This document shows, piece after piece, positions 1 through 6,200 of a stretch of 9,828 bases of DNA. A program made the translations under genes and the position numbers. The stretch's first letter is position 1; each line of letters starts with the position of its first letter. The stretch covers positions 1-9,828 of the forward strand of contig DAHVKR010000021.1 in assembly GCA_027320785.1 (NCBI GenBank), read 5' to 3'. Source of the DNA: Bdellovibrionales bacterium. Its GTDB lineage: Bacteria > Bdellovibrionota > Bdellovibrionia > Bdellovibrionales > Bdellovibrionaceae. The notes beneath the pieces were generated by a model. The model made no database searches. It had not been told where the DNA came from and saw only the letters and a list, made by a program, of their open reading frames with translations.

Positions 1-1
1 T

Positions 2-457
2 ATGGAAAAATATGAGGGCATCGTAAATGTGCTAACCTTCACAGCAACTCTGATTAACACTCAAGTTGCGGATGCTCAGCTTAAGCAAAGAGCCCGCCTT
101 TACTTGTGGGATGCGAACACTTATAGCGAAGAGAAAAATAAGCTCTTCTCTGAACTCGATAAAAATACTCAAATTTTTATTAGCTTTTATACACCTGAAA
201 GAAAGCATGACGATTTAGCCAAGAATCAAACTCTCTGGAAAATTTTCCTTGATGCTGATGGAAGACGCTGGGAGGGAAAAGCTACAAAGATTAAACTTCT
301 AACCAATGAAGTCAGAGCCCTCTACCCCGACCATACTCGTTTCGCGACACCTTATATTTTAACGTTTCCGGTACCTTTGAAGGTAATCGAAAAATATCCT
401 ATTCGACTCACACTAACAGGTTCTGTGACATCCGCCACTGTCGAGTTTGATCCTTAA
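2..457 (+). CDS. Hypothetical beta-rich protein, possibly 5'-truncated
   Basis: I do not recognise this protein. The visible frame gives 151 residues from an ATG at base 2 to a TAA at 455-457. The start cannot be judged because only one base precedes it: no ribosome site can be seen and the frame may continue upstream, so treat it as possibly partial. The visible part has no signal peptide or membrane helix. It has alternating hydrophobic/polar stretches typical of beta strands, such as FTATLIN near residue 13, YILTFPVPL near 118 and IRLTLTGSV near 133. In the middle is a charged stretch rich in Lys, Asp and Glu (about residues 41-95). The C-terminal half looks like an immunoglobulin-like or C2-like beta sandwich, but that is only an impression. 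It converges with the SDR gene on the other strand, with 4 bases between the two stop codons and no terminator between them. Confidence 0.7.
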   Translation: MEKYEGIVNVLTFTATLINTQVADAQLKQRARLYLWDANTYSEEKNKLFSELDKNTQIFISFYTPERKHDDLAKNQTLWKIFLDADGRRWEGKATKIKLLTNEVRALYPDHTRFATPYILTFPVPLKVIEKYPIRLTLTGSVTSATVEFDP

Positions 458-461
458 AAAA

Positions 462-1235
462 TTATCGCTTGAATCTAAATCGTACTGCCCTTTCAACCAA
501 CGAGGGCAGATGACGAGCTACGTGCATAGCCGCTCCAGTCAATCCCGAGGGGCTTAGCTCCTCTAAGTCTTCAACAATCGCCTCATGAATCATTTCGGCA
601 TATTTTTCGGGAGTAATAGTTCCCTTTGGAACCTTATAGTTTTGCCCATAAAGATCTGAAATACGATCAAACATGCGGGTCTTCACGCCGGGCGTGATGA
701 GCAGCAACGTTTGCACACCCGTGTTTCGAAGTTCCTGTTTCAAACAATGAGTGAAGGCGATCACGGCTGCCTTTGAGGCTGCGTAAGTCGAGGCTCCTGG
801 TAAATACATAATTCCCGAGATACTGGAATTGTTAATAATAAGTCCTTTTTTTCTTTTCAGCATTCGAGGAAGCAAGGCTTGAGTCAACTGAACAAGAGCT
901 GCAACATTCACTTGAAAAACATCGTAGATATCGTCCAAAGGCTGATCCTCCAACAACCCACCTGTTAAAACTCCCGCATTGTTAAATAGAATATCGATAC
1001 GCGTATCCCCGAGTTTTTGCACAAGAGCATCCACACCTTCTCGAGTTGATAGATCACACTCTAATATCTCAACTGCTCCGGCTCCTGCCTGTCTCATTTC
1101 TTCAACCAATTCAGGATCATTTTGACGAACGGCCAGATAAAGATGAGCTCCGTCTTCAGCTAATCTTTTTGCAACCGCTTTTCCAATACCACGATTAGCT
1201 CCCGTAATGAGAATATGGGCCTTTTTAGTTTCCAT
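462..1235 (-). CDS. Short-chain dehydrogenase/reductase (SDR), NAD(P)-dependent
   Basis: A classical SDR oxidoreductase of 257 residues from the chosen ATG, the usual length for the family. Visible motifs are the Rossmann nucleotide-binding loop TGANRGIG (residues 11-18), an acidic CDLS (60-63) for the adenine ring, NNAG (85-88), the structural Asn in VNVAAL (Asn110), and the catalytic Ser138 with Tyr151-x3-Lys155 in STYAASK. The PG motif follows at 182-183. An Arg at the end of strand beta-2 (LAVRQ, Arg37) suggests a preference for NADP(H); this is inference. There is no signal peptide, so it is probably cytosolic; the substrate cannot be read from sequence. I chose ATG 1235 because a GGGG run lies 5 bases upstream; a GTG at 1241 would add two residues but has worse spacing. 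The start overlaps the end of the RNase H gene by 11 bases in another frame, which suggests an operon with coupled translation. Confidence 0.93.
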   Translation of the reverse strand: METKKAHILITGANRGIGKAVAKRLAEDGAHLYLAVRQNDPELVEEMRQAGAGAVEILECDLSTREGVDALVQKLGDTRIDILFNNAGVLTGGLLEDQPLDDIYDVFQVNVAALVQLTQALLPRMLKRKKGLIINNSSISGIMYLPGASTYAASKAAVIAFTHCLKQELRNTGVQTLLLITPGVKTRMFDRISDLYGQNYKVPKGTITPEKYAEMIHEAIVEDLEELSPSGLTGAAMHVARHLPSLVERAVRFRFKR

Positions 1236-1953
1236 GAACACCCCACTTTTTTAAAACTTCTGATAGCTCAACTTCACTCGAAACTTTTTTATAGAGAGCC
1301 TTCGGTTGCCCCTTCACTGTTCGTTCGCAAGAAGGCCAGTCTTGATGACGAGTCAAAACGCCATTCACATAGCTGACGTAAAAAACAGGCTTCTTATCTT
1401 TTGAAGAAGAGGAGCCCTTCATGTCGGGCAATGGCTCGCCTTGCGGGATCAGAGTAACATCAAACACATATTGATCAAAACTCACCCCATCATACATAAA
1501 AAGAGATTCATTTTGTGAAAAAGCAACGGCCATTTGATCCACGCGCTCGTTCCCGGGGGTCCCTTGATGGCCTCTCACATAGCGCCATTCGATTTTGATT
1601 CCTGCTGCCACTTTTTCCATCTCTTCCCACAGCTCACGGTTCGAGACAGGCTGCCCCTCGGCCGTTGTCCAATTTCTTTTGCGCCAACCAAAGCGCCATT
1701 GTGTAAAGCCCCGAATGACATAGGTGGAGTCTGTTAAAATCAAAATCTCTTTTTTTTGATGAGACCGTGCTTCTTTTAGACCTTCAATGACAGCTGTCAT
1801 TTCCATACGATTATTCGTCGTCGCAGAGTCGCACCCCGCACCTTCAAATATTTTTTTACTTTGAAAATCAACATAGACATAACCCCAACCACCCGGACCG
1901 GGGTTTCCAGAGCATGCACCATCCGTGTACAAACAAGCTTTAAATTCTGACAT
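1225..1953 (-). CDS. rnhA: Ribonuclease HI with C-terminal hybrid-binding domain
   Basis: Cleaves the RNA strand of RNA-DNA hybrids in the cytosol (R-loops, replication primers). The first ~147 residues form a complete RNase HI domain. The four metal-binding acids are visible: Asp11 in YTDGACSGNPGPGGWG, Glu51 in NNRMEMTA, Asp75 in LTDSTY and Asp139 in ERVDQMA. His129 sits in the flexible loop RGHQGTPGN. The basic handle around residues 84-105 (QWRFGWRKRNW) resembles the E. coli enzyme. After a linker with a Ser-Lys-Asp patch (180-188), residues 190-239 match the RNase H1 hybrid-binding/viroplasmin-like domain: FYVSYVNG, a Trp-x2-Cys (DWPSCE), then VKGQPKALYKKVSS. In eukaryotic RNase H1 this module is N-terminal; here it is C-terminal. 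At 242 residues the protein is about 90 longer than E. coli RNase HI. Start ATG 1953 has only a weak ribosome site. It is first in a unit with the SDR gene. Confidence 0.95.
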   Translation of the reverse strand: MSEFKACLYTDGACSGNPGPGGWGYVYVDFQSKKIFEGAGCDSATTNNRMEMTAVIEGLKEARSHQKKEILILTDSTYVIRGFTQWRFGWRKRNWTTAEGQPVSNRELWEEMEKVAAGIKIEWRYVRGHQGTPGNERVDQMAVAFSQNESLFMYDGVSFDQYVFDVTLIPQGEPLPDMKGSSSSKDKKPVFYVSYVNGVLTRHQDWPSCERTVKGQPKALYKKVSSEVELSEVLKKWGVHGN

Positions 1954-1969
1954 CTATCAATTTTTAGCA

Positions 1970-1997
1970 AAGTTACGGGACAGGTGCAAACTGTCAA
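1970..1997 (-). promoter_or_regulatory. Possible sigma-70 type promoter for rnhA-SDR unit
   Basis: On the minus strand a perfect -35 hexamer TTGACA (1997-1992) is followed after 16 bases by TAACTT (1975-1970), a weak -10 that matches TATAAT at three positions. Transcription would start near 1963, giving a leader of only about 10 bases before ATG 1953. That fits the lack of a good Shine-Dalgarno site. The -10 is poor, so confidence is limited. Confidence 0.4.
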
Positions 1998-2015
1998 AAA
2001 TTTTGCAACAGTCCG

Positions 2016-2028
2016 TCTCAAAATGAGA
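2016..2028. repeat. Short inverted repeat TCTCA-N3-TGAGA
   Basis: The 13-base sequence TCTCAAAATGAGA has 5-base arms around AAA. It lies between the two divergent promoters, about 105-120 bases upstream of the sigma-54 -24 element. The same half-sites recur in the leader hairpin at 2170-2187 with an 8-base spacer. It could be an operator or enhancer-binding site, or a chance match; short arms keep confidence low. Confidence 0.3.
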
Positions 2029-2047
2029 TCACTCTAACAGACAATTT

Positions 2048-2080
2048 AGGGAGCCGTTTAAGGCGCCCTGTTAATTTTTT
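2048..2080 (+). terminator. GC-rich dyad with T tract: terminator-like hairpin or activator site
   Basis: AGGG-a-GCC (2048-2055) pairs with GGC-g-CCCT (2062-2069) around a 6-base loop, gtttaa, with one A/G mismatch in the stem. AATT at 2043-2046 can pair with 2073-2076, and six T follow at 2075-2080. On the plus strand this has the shape of a Rho-independent terminator. However, no plus-strand gene lies upstream: rnhA is divergent. It could end a small RNA, attenuate transcription started further upstream, or be the DNA dyad bound by a sigma-54 activator, since it sits 65-86 bases upstream of the -24 element. The minus strand has no T tract, so it would not end minus-strand transcripts. Confidence 0.5.
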
Positions 2081-2133
2081 AGACAAACTTATCGGTTCAG
2101 CTGCAACTCAATTATTTTCCCCTAAACACAGAC

Positions 2134-2149
2134 TGGCACCCCCCCTGCA
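2134..2149 (+). promoter_or_regulatory. Sigma-54 (RpoN) promoter for barrel-protease operon
   Basis: TGGCAC at 2134-2139, then five C, then CTGCA at 2145-2149. The consensus is TGGCAC-N5-TTGCA, so only one base of the -12 element differs. The invariant GG (2135-2136) and GC (2147-2148) are separated by exactly 10 bases, as the family requires. Transcription should start near 2160, giving a leader of about 40 bases before ATG 2200. No sigma-70 type promoter of comparable quality was seen between 2081 and 2199. Activation would need an enhancer-binding protein; candidate sites are the dyads at 2016-2028 and 2048-2069. Confidence 0.75.
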
Positions 2150-2165
2150 AATTATTCAGGAAAGG

Positions 2166-2191
2166 AAGCTCTCATCATTTATTGAGAGTTT
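2166..2191 (+). promoter_or_regulatory. Leader hairpin abutting the Shine-Dalgarno site
   Basis: AAGCTCTCA (2166-2174) pairs with TGAGAGTTT (2183-2191) in nine pairs, one of them G-U, around an 8-base loop. The stem ends one base before the ribosome site GAGGA (2192-2196) of the barrel gene. In the mRNA from the predicted sigma-54 start it would lie about 6 bases from the 5' end. It may protect the transcript or modulate ribosome access; the role is inference. Confidence 0.45.
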
Positions 2192-2196
2192 GAGGA
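2192..2196 (+). promoter_or_regulatory. Ribosome binding site GAGGA, short spacing
   Basis: GAGGA lies only 3 bases before the ATG at 2200, which is close for a Shine-Dalgarno site. No other ATG, GTG or TTG in frame gives a signal peptide with better spacing, so this start is retained. Confidence 0.5.
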
Positions 2197-2199
2197 CGC

Positions 2200-3243
2200 A
2201 TGAGAAGAAGTGTTGATGTCAAAAAGTTAGCCACACCCTTGAGTTTAAAAACTCTCGGCTTTCTATTGCTTTTCATCAGCTTCGCCTTTGCCGCTTCTTC
2301 AAGCCAAATGAAGGTTACCTTGAAACAATTTAAAAACGCCCTTGCCACAGCTTCTAAAAAGCCAGGCACTTCTGGTCGTTTAGATCAAAGACAATCATCT
2401 GTACGACTAAATGAGGATTCAAACCCCGAGCTCGCCGATATGGATTTTTCATATAGATCAGGAACAAGTTCGAGCATGACCTTTTCGCCTTCAGATGAAA
2501 AACAGTCGTCTTCGTTTTCTGGAAAAGCTAGCTATACCTATAGTCGAAGTGCCGTGGACCACCGGGATGGCTCGCTCCAAGCGAATCAATCTCTTGCATT
2601 TAAACTCATTTACTCTCTTTCCGAAGACTACACATCCTTTATGCTTTTCTCAGCTGATCAAGATTTACGCGATAGCGAAACAAAGCTTGGTAACGGTATC
2701 TCGGATATCGTAGTTGGCCTATCACATAAACCTTGGGAATTAGCGAGTTGGGTGAATGGAACTTTAACGGGTCTGGCTGTTTTACCCACATCAGAGTATT
2801 CGACAAGAATTACGAATCTGCAAACCACATTGGGCGTAAGCTATACTTTTGATATTGATAAAAAAGTCTTACCTAAATCACTCGAGACATCCTTAACCCT
2901 AGGCGCTGCTCGCAACTTCCATCAGTATGAAACAAATCGAGATGGCTCAGTCTTAAATCCTTATTCTTTGAAAGAAGTATTTGATTTTGGCTATACACTT
3001 AATGATCAATGGTCCGCATCTTTTGAGTTTATTCACCGCCATGCTTGGGATTACTACGGTAAGGTTTCCGAAGCTTTTGAGATGACCCAAGAAGTGGCTC
3101 TCAATATCACTCCAAAATGGAGTGTTTCAGCTGGGCATACCAATAGCGGTGCCTGGCTGCGCCCCAATGAACAAGATATGAATTTAAAACTCTTTAACGA
3201 AAACGATTCCATTTTTTACGTCTCGTCGGCGTTAAAGTTTTAG
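2200..3243 (+). CDS. Exported outer-membrane beta-barrel-like protein, unknown function
   Basis: I cannot assign this 347-residue protein to a named family. It has a clear Sec signal peptide: basic n-region (MRRSVDVKK), hydrophobic core about residues 18-31 (TLGFLLLFISFAFA), and likely cleavage after Ala31 or Ala32 with no lipobox Cys. Residues 33-120 are polar and Ser-rich. From about 128 onward the chain alternates hydrophobic and polar residues in strand-length runs (SLAFKLIYSL, YTSFMLFSA, SDIVVGLSH, TTLGVSYTF, ETSLTLGAA, WSASFEFIH, EVALNI, WSVSAGH) separated by polar turns. It ends YVSSALKF; a terminal Phe is the usual recognition mark for the BAM complex. Together these suggest an outer-membrane barrel of perhaps 10-14 strands. 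There are no Cys residues. It is first in an operon with the metalloprotease, 8 bases apart, behind a sigma-54 promoter. A channel, an anchor for the protease, or a porin-like protein are all possible. Confidence 0.88.
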   Translation: MRRSVDVKKLATPLSLKTLGFLLLFISFAFAASSSQMKVTLKQFKNALATASKKPGTSGRLDQRQSSVRLNEDSNPELADMDFSYRSGTSSSMTFSPSDEKQSSSFSGKASYTYSRSAVDHRDGSLQANQSLAFKLIYSLSEDYTSFMLFSADQDLRDSETKLGNGISDIVVGLSHKPWELASWVNGTLTGLAVLPTSEYSTRITNLQTTLGVSYTFDIDKKVLPKSLETSLTLGAARNFHQYETNRDGSVLNPYSLKEVFDFGYTLNDQWSASFEFIHRHAWDYYGKVSEAFEMTQEVALNITPKWSVSAGHTNSGAWLRPNEQDMNLKLFNENDSIFYVSSALKF

Positions 3244-3247
3244 GAGG
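3242..3247 (+). promoter_or_regulatory. Shine-Dalgarno AGGAGG overlapping upstream stop
   Basis: A perfect AGGAGG lies 4 bases before ATG 3252 and shares two bases with the TAG (3241-3243) of the barrel gene. Ribosomes ending the first gene are placed to start the second, so the pair is probably translated together. Confidence 0.8.
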
Positions 3248-3251
3248 CTAT

Positions 3252-6200
3252 ATGAAAACGTTGTCAACACTTACAAAAGCAGGAGCTTTACTCTTAGCCC
3301 TCTCCTTCTCCATTGTAGGCTGCCAAAAAACTCGCAAGGCATCTCTGCCTTATGGGGCCGATCGAGATGTGATGACGATTTCAGATTACGAAGGCAAAGA
3401 CTATGACCTTTACACAAAGGGTATTATCAAAGCAGCCTCATCAAATGGCCTCAAAGTGAATGACGCCCGAAGAGGCGATAAAAATCAAATTAGCGCTTTC
3501 AACTATGTTGATTATGAATCTCACGATCCTTTGAACTTATTGGATCATACCCTCATGTTGGGGCGAGCGAACTTTCATTACAAAGTTCGATATGTTTTTG
3601 ATGGTAATCTTTTAAAAGTCATGAAGGTTGCCAAAGCTGAAGACTTATCAGATGACGAGCTTGCTACAGCCGTGAGTGCAGGCAAGGGACTTAAAATGGT
3701 TCCCGTTGTGTCTTATAATGTATCTTATTTTTCTATCGACAGAAGCCGCAATAGCCTCAATGAAAAAACATCTCAGTTAGAACTTGTTCCTCTACAAGGA
3801 CGAGACGGTGCCTCACGTTTTAAAGTTGATCTCAACTCTAAAACAAGAGCTTCTTTTCTTTCGAAAACTACCGTTTTACCAGCTAACTATTTCACGCCCG
3901 ATGATCAAAATGAGTGGTACGTGGCGGTAACGGTTGTTAGTCAACATTATGATGCCTCTCGAGGACCTTTGGGACAATCTCTAGCATCAGACAGCTATGG
4001 AAAAGAAGCTTTTAAAGTCCGAGCTCGTAAAATGGAAGATAAAATTCTTTTCTATAATCTCTCTATAGATGACCGATTAGAAAAATCCATTGGCCAAAGA
4101 GAAGAGCTTCAATCTCCTGTTCTCACCATTCCAGCTGATTTTGTTGATTACAAAATGGGAGAACAAGGTAAGACAACCTCTGTTCAGGAGCAATCTTACA
4201 AGGATCGCGCTTGGGATAAGCGAGACTATTCTGAACTCAATCTCAAACAAGTTAAACTTTCCATTGGAGACCTTCACATCTCTGAAATAAAAGACGTACA
4301 ACTTGATAATGGATACTTCTCTTTCTCAGCCTTCTCTGATGAATTAGGTGGGCTTGTTCGAGTTAGCCTGCTAAATCAAAAAGTTTATGAAAATAAACTT
4401 GCTCAAGAGGGAGCGCAACCCTATAAGCCAAAAATTTATTTCCGCGATGATCAAAAATTATTCGGTTTTTTTGCGACTCAAGCAGAAAGTCTGAGTAGCT
4501 TTGACAGATCTACTATCGCACAGGCTGAGAAGCGCGTTTATATTAACCGCTACAACCCCACACGAAAAGAAATCATCTACAAATTAAACGATACCGCCCC
4601 TGCTTGGATAGATGACCTTGTCATTCAAGCTGCTGCTGCGTGGAATGCAACATTTAATGCTGCAGGATTGCAAACACGTGTAGTCGTCACAGACAAATCT
4701 GGAAAAGTCATGCGCGGTCAACCTGGCGATCTTCGCTACAGCTTGATCAATATCTATGGCGATGTCGATGGCGGAGGAAGCTGGGGAGGCGTTGCTTCCA
4801 GCGTAGTCGATCCTCAAACAGGCGAAGTCGTTATGGCCACAGCCAATATCAATGTTACAGACCGAGTTGAGGGTATGGAAAGAACATTAAATCGTTACCT
4901 TCAATCTGTTAAGGGCGAGTTCGACACTCGCTATGTTCTCGGCATACCTCTCCCTTCTCTCCGTCCGGTACTGGACACCGCCAATAAAACTCTCCAGTGG
5001 GCGGGAAACCATATTCCAGCTTTGATAGGCATGGATCTCAATATTTATGACTCCAACTCACGGTCTTTTGTTAAGGTGAATCCAACATCACAAGCCCAGT
5101 CGAATTCTAAGAAATTTAAATTGGATTTATCTAATCACTATTTAACAGAAGAATCTTTTCAAGTGATCAACGGCAATATCGCGGAACAAGTGAAAGAGGT
5201 TTGTCCTAATCTCGAAAAGTATGCTCAGAACTTGAAAAACACGAATTCCGAAATTGATTTTGATAAGGAAGTTCCTCTTATTAAATCCTGCGCAATCGAT
5301 CTCGTAAAGCCTTCACTGGTTTCCGTTATTTTACATGAGATGGGTCATACCTTCGGTCTTCGTCACAACTTCTATGGCTCTACCGATATTCATAACTTTT
5401 ATGCCCCAGTTGATTTAAAACTTGGAAATAAAACTGTTAAGACTCAATGGGAATCCAGTTCTGTTATGGATTATATGAGTATGAACTATGAAAACATGAC
5501 TCAACCTGGACGATACGATATCGCGGCCATTCGCTGGGGTTATGAAAATAAGATTGAGGATTCCAAAAATAATGTCGTCGCAGTAAGTCCTAATCAATCT
5601 ACTATTTCACAAGTAAAATCCAATCGAAGATCTTATAAGTACTGCACAGATGAGGATGTGGATGTCGCCTCAGTCGACCCTATGTGTGCTCGTTCAGATA
5701 ACGGTACGGATCCTGATTTGGTCGTTAAAAATCTAATTTTGGATTACGATGCTTCTATGGCGTTGTGGAACCATCGATTTAATCGAGACCAAATTTTAGA
5801 TATGACGACAGCGGCATCTTACCGACTTCAAGAGTACTTGATGCCCATGAGAAAATTCTACGAGCAATGGCGTTTAATCTTGGCTTCACAAGCTGGATCA
5901 GGAAATGAATACCTTGAGTCCTTCCAAACGAAAGAAGCCTATGATGCTCTTGTTGCAAAAGCGACAGACCCTAAAGTTGTGGGCGAACAGCGCGCTAAAT
6001 TAAATTTGAAATACAAGGACGCCGCCAATAGAATTTTCAACTTCCTGATGAGAATTGCTTTCTTACCAGATTATTCTTGTATCACTGTCAGAACAATTGG
6101 CGACCAAAAAACAATCCAAATGTTCTCTTTTGCAAAAATTCAAAGTACTCTGGCAACTACTCAGGGCAAGACTGTGACAAGCTGTCAAGATCAGGAAGTT

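Noticed and set aside
485..509. Inverted repeat CTGCCCT/AGGGCAG near the SDR 3' end as a terminator
   Set aside because: The loop is 11 bases, the stem lies inside the SDR coding region, and the T run on the minus strand is more than 20 bases further on, so it is not a credible intrinsic terminator.
1239..1241. GTG start for the SDR gene
   Set aside because: The G run is too close to the GTG; ATG at 1235 has 5-base spacing and gives the usual short N-terminus before the Rossmann loop.
1534..1737. Small plus-strand reading frame opposite rnhA
   Set aside because: It is a shadow of the conserved RNase H catalytic domain on the other strand, with no ribosome site or recognisable protein features.
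1739..1760. ATCAAAA / TTTTGAT inverted repeat in rnhA
   Set aside because: It results from Lys/Ile-rich codons (KKEILILTD) and an A/T run; the arms are 7 bases of pure low-complexity sequence.
1985..2013. Imperfect direct repeat TGCAAACTGTC / TGCAACAGTC
   Set aside because: The copies differ by a base loss and a substitution, and the region is AT-rich and low in complexity; one copy overlaps the proposed -35 element. Too weak to call an operator.
1797..2021. Minus-strand frame spanning the rnhA start
   Set aside because: It overlaps the well-supported RNase H N-terminus in another frame and would include the rnhA promoter.
2175..2369. Minus-strand frame opposite the start of the barrel gene
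   Set aside because: It lies opposite the signal peptide region and the leader, with no supporting features.
4077..4301. Overlapping small frames on both strands inside the metalloprotease gene
   Set aside because: Both fall within one long, conserved coding frame; no start signals or protein features support them. The same applies to 2495-2713, 4584-4817, 5415-5597, 6077-6262 and 8280-8477.
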